From: Paraburkholderia sediminicola
GTDB taxonomy: Bacteria > Pseudomonadota > Gammaproteobacteria > Burkholderiales > Burkholderiaceae
Length of the DNA stretch: 64,000 nucleotides
Direction: 5' to 3'
Assembly: GCF_902859805.1 (NCBI RefSeq)
Contig: NZ_CADIKC010000005.1
Coordinates: forward strand, 372,001-436,000
Part shown: positions 1 to 7,828 of the stretch, in pieces
Layout: every line of letters starts with the position of its first letter
Position numbering within the stretch: position 1 is the first letter of the stretch
Translations under genes and position numbers: made by a program
Notes under the pieces: model-generated
Told to the model about the DNA's origin: nothing
The model's database searches: none
What the model saw: only the letters and a program-made list of their open reading frames with translations

Positions 1-855
1 GCGAAGGACATGGGCCGCAATACGTTCCAGTTCTACCAGCCGGAAATGAATGCGAGCGCGGGTGCGCGCATGAATCTCGAACGGCGTCTGCGCCGCGCCT
101 TGCGCGACAACGAATTCCTGCTGCACTACCAGCCGCAGGTGGATATCTTGAGCGGGCAGATCGTCGGCACCGAGGCGCTGGTGCGTTGGCGCGATCCGGA
201 AGTCGGCCTGGTGCTGCCGTCGCTGTTCATTCCGGTCGCCGAAGAGAGCGGCTTGATCGGGCCGCTGTCGGAATGGGTTTTGCGTGAGGCGTGCCGGCAG
301 AACAAGGCATGGCAGGACGAAGGATTGCCGCCGGCGCGGGTGTCGATGAATCTGTCGGCGCGCGTTTTTCAGCAGCGCGATATCGCGAAACTCGTCATGC
401 AGGTGCTCGCCGAGACGGGGCTCGAACCGCAGTATCTCGAACTCGAGCTCACCGAAAGCACCATCATGCGCAATGCCGAGGAGGCGGTGTTGATGCTCAA
501 CGAGCTGCACGCGCTCGGCATCGGCCTTGCCATCGACGACTTCGGCACCGGCTATTCGAGTCTCAGTTATCTGAAGCGCTTCCCGGTGGATCGCTTGAAG
601 ATCGACCGCTCGTTCGTGTCGGATATCGGCGTGTCGGGCGACGATGAAACGATCACCTCCGCGATCATCGCGCTCGCGCATTCGCTGAAATTGCAGGTGA
701 TCGCCGAAGGCGTGGAGACGTCGGCGCAACTCGACTTCCTGAAGGAGCGCGCGTGCGACGAGATGCAGGGCTTCTATTTCGCGAAGCCGATGTCGACGGA
801 CGCGATCTCGGCCTTGTTTCAGGGAGGAGTAGGGCGGGAAGCGGAGACGGTGTAG
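1..855 (+). CDS. EAL-domain c-di-GMP phosphodiesterase, C-terminal part (5' end outside window)
   Basis: The frame is open from the first base, so the gene begins upstream. The visible 284 residues are an almost complete EAL domain, which hydrolyses cyclic di-GMP to pGpG. Motifs in order are HYQPQV, EALVRW (the EAL signature), ELELTES, IDDFGTGYSSLSYLKRFPVD, KIDRSFV and EGVET; these carry the usual metal and substrate ligands, so the domain looks active. The residues before it (AKDMGRNTFQFY) are typical of the end of a GGDEF domain, which suggests a GGDEF-EAL or PAS-GGDEF-EAL protein; that part cannot be seen. The gene is followed by a convergent GST gene after about 30 bases. Confidence 0.93.
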   Translation, partial: AKDMGRNTFQFYQPEMNASAGARMNLERRLRRALRDNEFLLHYQPQVDILSGQIVGTEALVRWRDPEVGLVLPSLFIPVAEESGLIGPLSEWVLREACRQNKAWQDEGLPPARVSMNLSARVFQQRDIAKLVMQVLAETGLEPQYLELELTESTIMRNAEEAVLMLNELHALGIGLAIDDFGTGYSSLSYLKRFPVDRLKIDRSFVSDIGVSGDDETITSAIIALAHSLKLQVIAEGVETSAQLDFLKERACDEMQGFYFAKPMSTDAISALFQGGVGREAETV

Positions 856-885
856 TTCGACCTACCGTTCCCCGCTGCGCGTGCC

Positions 886-1500
886 TCAAACAGCCGGCGT
901 ATCGAGGAACACCGGCAGTTGTTCGGCTACCTCGGAAAATGCCTGCAAGTGCGGATGTGCCGCCTTGGTGACGATCTCCGAAAAATACATTTGCGTGAAA
1001 TTCCACGCGACGGCCACCGTCACGTCCGCTGCACCAAAATGGTTCGGTTCGACCGGTAACGGGGCCGACGCGAGCTCCTCTTCGAGTTCGCGGTAAGCGG
1101 CCAGCAATTGCTCGGTCACGCGATCGACCCACGGCTCGTGCTGTTTGTCCGCTGGACGCAGATTGCGTTCGTAGACGATCTGTACGGTCTTTTCACAAGC
1201 AGCCAGCGCGAGCCCGGTAAGACGCGCGGCGCGCAGGCAGTGCTCCGGCTGCGACGGGAAGATCCGCTGATCAGGCCCGGCGAGCGTGGCGAGATACTGC
1301 AGAATCACCGTCGAGTCCATCACGCTCTGACCGTTGTCGAGGATCAGCGTCGGCGCTTTCACAACGGGGTTGATCTTCGCGAACGCCTCATACGTGCTGA
1401 ACACGGAAACCGACTGGTGCTCGAAGTCGAGCTTCAGCAACTTCATGCAGATAGCGACGCGGCGCACGTAGGGTGAATCCAGCATTCCGATCAGTTTCAT
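886..1500 (-). CDS. glutathione S-transferase family protein
   Basis: A 204-residue soluble protein with an N-terminal thioredoxin-like domain (MKLIGMLDSPYVRRVAI) and an alpha-helical C-terminal half, the length and layout of bacterial GSTs that conjugate or reduce electrophiles with glutathione. The stretch VVKAPTLILDNG carries the conserved cis-proline region and ESVMDST-like residues (QSVMDST) the glutathione gamma-Glu binding site. I chose the ATG at 1500 because GGAAAT lies just upstream and because the longer frame adds 27 unrelated residues. It is divergent from the LysR gene at 1661, so that regulator may control it. The physiological substrate is unknown. Confidence 0.88.
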   Translation of the reverse strand: MKLIGMLDSPYVRRVAICMKLLKLDFEHQSVSVFSTYEAFAKINPVVKAPTLILDNGQSVMDSTVILQYLATLAGPDQRIFPSQPEHCLRAARLTGLALAACEKTVQIVYERNLRPADKQHEPWVDRVTEQLLAAYRELEEELASAPLPVEPNHFGAADVTVAVAWNFTQMYFSEIVTKAAHPHLQAFSEVAEQLPVFLDTPAV

Positions 1501-1660
1501 CTCATTTCCGTTAGAAGATCTATATGGCTGGCCTGAGCGGGCGAAGAGGCGGCCGTTCGCTTGCCAGACGGTGCTTGTCATGCATCAGACCAATAGATTA
1601 AAGCGCTCGGCAAGCCAAAAAAAGCGACATTAATCGACGGTTTACGTCAGAATTTCTTAC

Positions 1661-2566
1661 ATGAAGCCGATTCCGCCCCTCACCGCTCTGCGCTGCTTTG
1701 AAGCCGTTGCCCGCCTGGGCGGTGTGACCCAGGCCGCGAGGGAATTGCATGTCACGCACTCCGCGGTGAGCCAGCAGATCAAGGTGCTGGAAGATTCGAT
1801 GGGCGTCGCGCTGTTCGTGCGCCAGGCGCGCGGCCTGCGACTCACCGAGGAAGGCCGGCTCTACGCGCTAGATATACGGTTGGCGTTGCGCGACATTACG
1901 CGGGCGACGCGCCGCGCGCAGGCGCGCCCACACGAAAGCGAATTGATCATTGCGACCGTGCCGTCGTTTGCGCAACATTGGCTCGTGCCGCGTCTCGCGA
2001 GTTTCCGCGAGACACATCCGTACTACCGGGTTCGTCTGCTGACGAGTCTGCAGGTCGAGGATTTGCGCCAGGGCGTGAGTGACATCGGCATTCGCATGGG
2101 GCAAGGGCATTGGCCCGATGTTGCGCAGCAGAAACTGTTCGACGACGAAGTGCTCGTCGTCGCTGCGCCACATTTCGCGCTTGCGCCGGGGGGCCGCCTT
2201 CCCGTCACCGCCGAGGACGTGATCGCGTGTCCGTTGATCTCCAGCCCCAACACGCCGTGGGCCGAATGGTGCCAGGCGGCGCAAGTGGCGGAGCCGGCCG
2301 CCGAGGCGGTCGTGCTGTCTGCAAACGATTCGAACATCGTGCTGGGCGCGGTTTTGCTGGGGCAGGGCATCGCGCTCGAACGGCGCAGTCTGGTCGCGCA
2401 TGCGCTGGCGCGCGGCGATCTGGTGCAGATCACCGATATTCGCGTGCCGTACCGCTATCCGTACTGGCTGGTGTGGCAGCAACGCGAAATTCTGAACGCA
2501 AAGCAGGCGCATTTTGCGCAGTGGATCGAAGCGCAGGTCGACGTCTATTTGCGTAGCGGCGGCTGA
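1661..2566 (+). CDS. LysR family transcriptional regulator, GcvA-like
   Basis: A 301-residue protein with the N-terminal winged helix-turn-helix of LysR regulators (TQAARELHVTHSAVSQQIKVL at about residues 22-42) followed by a type 2 periplasmic-binding-like effector domain. The N-terminus PIPPLTALRCFEAVARLGG is characteristic of the GcvA subgroup. It is divergent from a GST gene, the classic LysR arrangement in which the regulator controls its neighbour and itself; the 160-base gap must hold both promoters. No good Shine-Dalgarno sequence precedes the ATG. The ligand cannot be inferred. Confidence 0.92.
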   Translation: MKPIPPLTALRCFEAVARLGGVTQAARELHVTHSAVSQQIKVLEDSMGVALFVRQARGLRLTEEGRLYALDIRLALRDITRATRRAQARPHESELIIATVPSFAQHWLVPRLASFRETHPYYRVRLLTSLQVEDLRQGVSDIGIRMGQGHWPDVAQQKLFDDEVLVVAAPHFALAPGGRLPVTAEDVIACPLISSPNTPWAEWCQAAQVAEPAAEAVVLSANDSNIVLGAVLLGQGIALERRSLVAHALARGDLVQITDIRVPYRYPYWLVWQQREILNAKQAHFAQWIEAQVDVYLRSGG

Positions 2567-2781
2567 GATTCCAGATCGATTGGCGCGCGCAGACTTTCGC
2601 TTACGGGGGGATTACCGGTTTGCGCGCGAGGGTCAGTCGTATATATTCGGGATTCCCATCTCTGACTTCGCTGGGAACCACGAAGCATCGATTCACGTGG
2701 CGTTGCGCCCGCTTTTCGCTGCTCGCACTGGGTCACGGGCGTTTCGCCGTCGAATATTTGCCAATCCGACTGGAGAGAGAA

Positions 2782-3111
2782 ATGACGTCTTCACCTGCAA
2801 AGAAATGGGCTGTGCTGTTCACATCGGTTGTACTGAGTGTGGCTTCGGTTGCACCGGCGTTTGCGCAAAGCGCTAGTAGTGCTCCGGCGGGCGATCAAGC
2901 CGCTGCCGCCACGCCGTCTGCCGCCGCATCCAAGGCGGCCGCCAAGGCGCAACGCAAGGCTGCTCGCAAGCAGGCGCGGGCGAAGAAGAATGCCGAGTTG
3001 AAGCAACTGGAAAGCAACGGGTACAACCCGGCGCGCAACGATCCGAACTATCCGACGGATCTCCAGAACGCGCAGAAGAAGGCGGCAGCGGGCGCGGCGG
3101 CGAGCCAGTAA
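2782..3111 (+). CDS. small secreted DUF4148-family protein
   Basis: A 109-residue protein with a clear signal peptide (hydrophobic residues 9-28 ending APAFAQ), then an Ala/Lys/Arg-rich stretch (KAAAKAQRKAARKQARAKK), then the motif LKQLESNGYNPARNDPNYP that marks DUF4148, a family abundant in Burkholderia and of unknown function. The ATG at 2782 follows a strong GGAGAGAGA and begins directly with the signal peptide; a longer in-frame start at 2620 lacks such support. Expected in the periplasm. A strong hairpin terminator follows at 3172. Confidence 0.85.
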   Translation: MTSSPAKKWAVLFTSVVLSVASVAPAFAQSASSAPAGDQAAAATPSAAASKAAAKAQRKAARKQARAKKNAELKQLESNGYNPARNDPNYPTDLQNAQKKAAAGAAASQ

Positions 3112-3171
3112 GCGGCTGCGGGCCGGTCGTGCTTGCGCTGGTGATCCCGGCAAAGTACGACGTATGAAATC

Positions 3172-3199
3172 AAACGAGGCGCCCAGGCGCCTCGTTTTT
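3172..3199. terminator. bidirectional rho-independent terminator
   Basis: A perfect 11-12-bp stem (AACGAGGCGCC / GGCGCCTCGTT) with a two-base loop, flanked by A's on the left and five T's on the right. It lies between the convergent DUF4148 and thioesterase genes and can serve both. Confidence 0.85.
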
Positions 3200-3226
3200 C
3201 GTTCAGAGTCCGCGGTTCAAAGTCTG

Positions 3227-3262
3227 CCGCTCAAGCCGCTCAAGCCGCTCAAGCCGCTCAAT
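3227..3262. repeat. four tandem 9-bp repeats at thioesterase 3' end
   Basis: Four units of CCGCTCAAG (the last is CCGCTCAAT) run across the stop codon of the thioesterase gene at 3258. The unit length is a multiple of three, so copy-number changes would not shift the reading frame. Confidence 0.8.
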
Positions 3263-3653
3263 CCAGCACCGGCAGCGCGCGCGGGCGCCGGTCGCTGTCG
3301 GTTGCAACGTAGGTCAGGGTTGCCTCGGTGACCTTCACGAGGTCTTCGGTCAGGCTCATGCGCTGAGCGTAAACCTCGACCGACACCGTCACCGACGTGT
3401 TGCCCGTCTTGACGATATCCGCGTAAAAGCTCAGCAGATCGCCGACGAACACGGGCTGCTTGAAGACGAACGAATTGACCGCGATGGTCGCCACCCGCCC
3501 GTTGGCGCGGCGGCTTGCCGGAATCGAACCGGCGATATCCACTTGCGCCATGATCCAGCCGCCGAACACGTCGCCGTGAACATTCGCGTCCGACGGTTGC
3601 GGCACGACGCGCAGCGCGCAATGTTTTTGCGGGAGTTGAAGAATATCGGTCAT
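3258..3653 (-). CDS. acyl-CoA thioesterase, YciA-like hotdog fold
   Basis: A 131-residue single hotdog domain matching the YciA group, which hydrolyses a wide range of acyl-CoA thioesters in the cytosol. The key segment is SDANVHGDVFGGWIMAQVDI, in which NxxGxxFGG(W)xM with the nearby Asp is the active-site signature, and the second segment (FVFKQPVFVGDLLSFYA) is also typical. The length agrees with the family. It is divergent from the ABC exporter at 3825; its stop codon sits inside a 9-bp tandem repeat. Confidence 0.92.
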   Translation of the reverse strand: MTDILQLPQKHCALRVVPQPSDANVHGDVFGGWIMAQVDIAGSIPASRRANGRVATIAVNSFVFKQPVFVGDLLSFYADIVKTGNTSVTVSVEVYAQRMSLTEDLVKVTEATLTYVATDSDRRPRALPVLD

Positions 3654-3824
3654 GGGGATGAAAAGCGGCGCCAGCCAGCTTCTGCGACAATAGAAAGATC
3701 AGGAATTGTACGGGAAAGCGCCCAGCCGGGTCGCGCGACAAAAAGCAGGATGCCAGCCGGGCACGCTGCCGGTCGGCGCGCCGCTGCGAACTCCGTCGCT
3801 TCCACACTCTCCCCAGCCGATCCC

Positions 3825-5714
3825 ATGCGCCGTACGCCCTCGTCCGAACCTTCCCCGATCTCGACCCAGCCGCGCAACGACTGGCAAACGATCCTGTCGC
3901 TGCTGCCTTACCTCGCCACCTATAAATGGCGCGTCGGCTTCGCGCTGAGCTGCCTGATCGGCGCGAAGGTTGCCAATCTGGGCGTGCCGATCGTGATGAA
4001 ACGGATCGTCGACAGCCTCGCGTCGGTGCAGCATCTCACCGCGCTCGGCCGCGCCCACGATTCGCCTGCCATCGTGCTGTTGGGCGGCGTCGGTTTGCTG
4101 GTGGTCGCCTATGCGGTGGTGCGGTTGTCCACGTCGCTCTTCACTGAATTGCGCGAAATCCTGTTTTCCAAGGTGACCGAAAGCGCGGTGCGGCAACTCG
4201 CACTGAAAGTGTTCCGCCACCTGCATGCGCTGTCGTTGCGATTCCACCTCGATCGGCAGACGGGCGGCATGTCGCGCGATATCGAACGCGGCACACGCGG
4301 CATCACGCAACTGATCTCGTATTCGCTGTACAGCATCTTGCCGACCCTGGTCGAAGTCGGCCTCGTGCTGGGTTTTTTCGTCGTCAAATACGAGGCGTAC
4401 TACGCGATCGTCACGTTCATTGCGCTCGCCGTGTACATCACGTTCACCGTGAAAGTCACCGAGTGGCGTACGCATTTTCGCCGCACGATGAACGACCTTG
4501 ATTCAAAGGCGAATTCGCGCGCGATCGATTCGCTGCTCAACTACGAGACAGTGAAGTACTTCGGCAACGAAGAGTGGGAAGCGCACCGTTACGACGAAAA
4601 CCTCAAGCGCTATCGCACGGCCGCGATCAAATCGCAGCGCTCCTTGTCGGCGCTGAACTTCGGGCAACAGGCGATCATCGGCACGGGGCTCGTGTTCATT
4701 CTGTGGCGCGCAACCCAAGGCGTGATGGCCGGGCGCCTCACGCTTGGCGATCTGGTACTGATCAACACCTTCATGTTGCAGCTCTATATTCCGCTGAATT
4801 TTCTCGGCGTCGTGTATCGGGAACTGAAGCAAAGCCTGACCGACATGGACCGCATGTTCACGCTGCTTGGCGCGGCCCAGGAAGTGCCCGATGTGCCGGA
4901 CGCGCCCGAGTTGCAGGTGAGCGGTGCGCAGGTGCGCTTCGAGCATGTGAACTTCTCGTATGAGCCGGCGCGGCAGATTCTGCACGACGTCAGCTTCACG
5001 ATTCCGGCGGGCGCCACGACGGCGGTGGTCGGCCATAGCGGCTCGGGCAAATCGACGCTCGCGCGGCTGATGTTCCGCTTCTACGATCTGGACCGCGCAA
5101 CAGGCGGCGCGATCACCATCGACGGTCAGGATATTCGCGACGTCACGCAGGATTCACTGCGTGCGTCGATCGGCATCGTGCCGCAGGATACGGTGCTGTT
5201 CAACGATTCGATCTACTACAACATTGCTTACGGCCGTCCGTCGGCCACGCGCGAGGAAGTGATCGCGGCGGCGCGCGCGGCGCATATTCACGACTTCATC
5301 GAAGGGCTGCCGAAGGGGTACGAGACGCCGGTCGGCGAGCGTGGCCTGAAGTTGTCCGGCGGAGAAAAGCAGCGTGTGGCGATTGCGCGGACCATCCTTA
5401 AGAATCCGCCGATCCTGCTGTTCGACGAGGCGACGTCGGCGCTCGATTCGCGTTCAGAACGCGCGATCCAGCATGAGCTCGACCAGATCGCCCGTGAGCG
5501 CACGACGCTGATCATCGCGCACCGGCTTTCGACGGTCGTGCACGCGCAGCAGATCATCGTGATGGACAAAGGACGGATCGTCGAACGTGGGACGTACGCC
5601 GAGTTGCTGCAAGCGAACGGCTTGTTCGCGCAGATGTGGGCGTTGCAGCAGCAACGTGCCGCAGAGGCGCCGGAGTCGGCTGAAACGGTGGGTGCGGGGG
5701 ATGGCGGCCGGTGA
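3825..5714 (+). CDS. Atm1-type ABC transporter, fused permease/ATPase
   Basis: A 629-residue half-transporter with an N-terminal six-helix ABC type 1 membrane domain (about residues 30-340) and a C-terminal ATPase domain. Visible motifs are Walker A GHSGSGKST near residue 404, signature LSGGEKQR near 511, Walker B ILLFDEATSALDS near 530 and the H-loop IIAHRLST near 565. The membrane-domain motif HLHALSLRFHLDRQTGG and NYETVKYFGNEEWE are hallmarks of the Atm1/HMT1 group, which export glutathione-linked metal or sulfur compounds. I used the ATG at 3825; longer in-frame starts read back into the divergent thioesterase gene. Likely a homodimer in the inner membrane. Confidence 0.9.
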   Translation: MRRTPSSEPSPISTQPRNDWQTILSLLPYLATYKWRVGFALSCLIGAKVANLGVPIVMKRIVDSLASVQHLTALGRAHDSPAIVLLGGVGLLVVAYAVVRLSTSLFTELREILFSKVTESAVRQLALKVFRHLHALSLRFHLDRQTGGMSRDIERGTRGITQLISYSLYSILPTLVEVGLVLGFFVVKYEAYYAIVTFIALAVYITFTVKVTEWRTHFRRTMNDLDSKANSRAIDSLLNYETVKYFGNEEWEAHRYDENLKRYRTAAIKSQRSLSALNFGQQAIIGTGLVFILWRATQGVMAGRLTLGDLVLINTFMLQLYIPLNFLGVVYRELKQSLTDMDRMFTLLGAAQEVPDVPDAPELQVSGAQVRFEHVNFSYEPARQILHDVSFTIPAGATTAVVGHSGSGKSTLARLMFRFYDLDRATGGAITIDGQDIRDVTQDSLRASIGIVPQDTVLFNDSIYYNIAYGRPSATREEVIAAARAAHIHDFIEGLPKGYETPVGERGLKLSGGEKQRVAIARTILKNPPILLFDEATSALDSRSERAIQHELDQIARERTTLIIAHRLSTVVHAQQIIVMDKGRIVERGTYAELLQANGLFAQMWALQQQRAAEAPESAETVGAGDGGR

Positions 5715-5797
5715 GTTTTGCGGGGGTGTTGGGCGGCGCGGCGCTATTGCACGACACCGCACGAAGCCGTACGGTGTCGCTCAACACCTCGCAGTAC

Positions 5798-6511
5798 TCA
5801 GCGTGCGCTCACACGCTGATCTAAATCCTGCAGTTGCGCCGGCGTACCGACGTTTTCCCACAAGCCTTCATACAACTCGCCGCTTGCGAGACCGCTTGCA
5901 ATCGTCGCACGATAGTAAGGCGTGAGCGGCCGTCGCGTGCCGCGCGGCAGATCGCGAAACATGCGCGTGTCGTACAGACCGATGCTGCCGAACGTCAAGC
6001 GAGGCTGAGCGTCGAGCGACAACACGCCCTCGATCAGACCGAAGTCGCCGTGCGGATGAAACACCGGATTCGGCACCATCACCAGATGCATGCCCGGCTC
6101 GGGCAGCGACTTCAGTGTGCCGGCATGCGCATTCAGCGTGGCGTAGTCGAAATCAGCGTACACGTCGCCGGCGATTGCGACGAACACTTCGCTCGCGCCG
6201 TCATCCTCCAGCAGCGGCAACGCCTGCGCGATCCCGCCGGCGGTTTCCAATGCCTCATGCTCGGCCGAATAGCGCAATTGCACACCCCAGCGCGAACCGT
6301 CGCCGAGCACGGCTTCGATCTGTTCGCCGAGCCACGCGTGATTGATCACAATGGTTTGAAAACCGGCTTGCGCGAGGCGTTCGATCTGCCACACGATCAA
6401 GGGTTTGCCGCCCACTTCGAGCAAAGGCTTCGGGCACGTGTCGGTCAACGGACGCATACGCTCGCCGCGCCCGGCGGCGAAGATCATCGCTTTCTTCAGA
6501 GACATCGTCAT
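5798..6511 (-). CDS. murU: N-acetylmuramate-1-phosphate uridylyltransferase
   Basis: A 237-residue nucleotidyltransferase with the N-terminal sugar-nucleotide pyrophosphorylase signature AMIFAAGRGERMRPLTDTCP and PKPLLEVGGKPLI. MurU converts MurNAc-alpha-1-phosphate and UTP to UDP-MurNAc in the cell-wall recycling route that bypasses de novo MurA. The assignment rests on the kinase gene amgK lying only 3 bases upstream in the same operon, a linkage known from Pseudomonas and beta-proteobacteria. An alternative ATG two codons in (6505) is equally possible. A generic sugar nucleotidyltransferase would look the same without the context. Confidence 0.88.
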   Translation of the reverse strand: MTMSLKKAMIFAAGRGERMRPLTDTCPKPLLEVGGKPLIVWQIERLAQAGFQTIVINHAWLGEQIEAVLGDGSRWGVQLRYSAEHEALETAGGIAQALPLLEDDGASEVFVAIAGDVYADFDYATLNAHAGTLKSLPEPGMHLVMVPNPVFHPHGDFGLIEGVLSLDAQPRLTFGSIGLYDTRMFRDLPRGTRRPLTPYYRATIASGLASGELYEGLWENVGTPAQLQDLDQRVSAR

Positions 6512-6514
6512 CGG

Positions 6515-7606
6515 TCAGAACGTGTAGCCGACTTCATTCGCGCGGCCTTCGAGCTCGTCGAGCAGCTTCGCGAACGGACGCAGCGGCGCATAGCGTTCTG
6601 CGACCTTGCGGGCATAGCCGATGAAACGCGGCAGATCCTTCATGTAATGCGGTTTGCTGTCGCGGTAGTTGATCCGGCAGAACAGCCCCAGCACCTTGAT
6701 GTGCCGTTGCAGACCTATCCATTCGAGCTGGCGGTAGAACTCGCCGAAATCCGGATCGACCGGCAGCCCGGCTTTTTTCGCGCGCTCCCAGTAGTACACG
6801 AAGCAATCCAGTTCGAACTCTTCGTCCCAGCTGAGGAATGCATCGCGCAGCAACGAGGCGACGTCGTAGGTGATCGGGCCGTACACCGCGTCCTGGAAAT
6901 CCAGCACGCCGGGATTCAGCGGGTTGGGGGCGGCCGCGACCATCAGATTGCGCGGCATGAAATCGCGCAGCATGAACACCTGCGGTTGCGCCCGGGCGCT
7001 CGCGATCAGCAGCGCGAAGGTGCGATCGAGCAGCGCACGGGTCTTGTCGTCGACCTCGCGGCCCAGATGGCGGCCGATGAACCACTCGGGCAGCAACTCC
7101 ATCTCACGGCGCAGGAAGGCTTCGTCGAACGGCGGCAGCACGTCTTCGCGCGAGGTGAGCTGCCAGCGGATCAGGGCATCGAGCGCGTCGCGCATCAGCG
7201 AGCGGGCGCGGTGCGGATCGTCGCCGTTTTGCGCCTCGGTCAGCGCGCCGAGGTACGAATCGGTGCCCAGATCGGTGACGAGCATGAAGCCGGCGTCGAA
7301 ATCGACCTCGAGCACGCGCGGCACCTGCACGTTGGCGGCCTCGAGCAATTGTGCGATTTGCACAAATTCGCGGCACTTTTCGGGCGGCGGGGCATCGACG
7401 GCGATCAGGGTGCCGGCGCTTTCGCCTTCCGCCGCCTTACCGGCAAGCCGGAAATAGCGGCGGAAACTGGCGTCGGACGAAGCCGGCGCCAGCGTGCCCA
7501 GATCAAGCGCATAGCGCGCTGCGTGGGCGTTCAGCCAGACCTTGAGCAGTTCGAGGCGGCTGTCGGAGGAATCTTGGGTAGCGTTTTTGGCAGGGGGCAG
7601 CGTCAT
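6515..7606 (-). CDS. amgK: anomeric MurNAc/GlcNAc kinase
   Basis: A 363-residue aminoglycoside-phosphotransferase-fold kinase that phosphorylates recovered MurNAc and GlcNAc at C1. The catalytic loop VFMLRDFMPRNLMV (HxD-like, here RDFxxxN) and the metal motif GVLDFQDAVYGP are clear, and the C-terminus has the family's WIGLQRHIKVLGLFCRI helix. It starts the amgK-murU operon and is divergent from lptD, as in other beta- and gamma-proteobacteria. I chose the ATG at 7606; a TTG at 7621 would add five residues. This salvage route is known to confer intrinsic fosfomycin tolerance in Pseudomonas; here that is inference. Confidence 0.92.
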   Translation of the reverse strand: MTLPPAKNATQDSSDSRLELLKVWLNAHAARYALDLGTLAPASSDASFRRYFRLAGKAAEGESAGTLIAVDAPPPEKCREFVQIAQLLEAANVQVPRVLEVDFDAGFMLVTDLGTDSYLGALTEAQNGDDPHRARSLMRDALDALIRWQLTSREDVLPPFDEAFLRREMELLPEWFIGRHLGREVDDKTRALLDRTFALLIASARAQPQVFMLRDFMPRNLMVAAAPNPLNPGVLDFQDAVYGPITYDVASLLRDAFLSWDEEFELDCFVYYWERAKKAGLPVDPDFGEFYRQLEWIGLQRHIKVLGLFCRINYRDSKPHYMKDLPRFIGYARKVAERYAPLRPFAKLLDELEGRANEVGYTF

Positions 7607-7622
7607 GAAAACCGGCGGCAAA

Positions 7623-7651
7623 TTCAGAGGGGCAACGTCTTGCCATATAAT
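7623..7651 (+). promoter_or_regulatory. candidate sigma70 promoter for lptD
   Basis: A consensus TATAAT at 7646-7651 is preceded, 17 bases upstream, by TTCAGA (4 of 6 matches to the -35 box). It points toward lptD, whose ATG is about 180 bases downstream, so a long 5' leader is implied. Confidence 0.4.
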
Positions 7652-7828
7652 ACCCCACGACTTTTTTGACGCGACTCACGCCAGCTTTCGCGTGTTCCGC
7701 TTTACCGCCCGCCTCATCGTTCGACAGATTGTAAATATTGATGTGCAGCCGACTGTCACGGTCGGGATGTGCAGGCGGTGGATCGTGACTACAAAAGCTG
7801 ACGGACGGGCCGATTCGCCAAACGATAC

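Noticed and set aside
3217..3807. Minus-strand frame ending in GLSG repeats over the thioesterase gene
   Set aside because: The repeats are the 9-bp tandem repeat read in another frame; the thioesterase frame has the real motifs.
5834..7669. 611-codon open frame on the plus strand opposite murU and amgK
   Set aside because: Antisense shadow of two recognisable genes; Arg/His/Gln-rich and without motifs.
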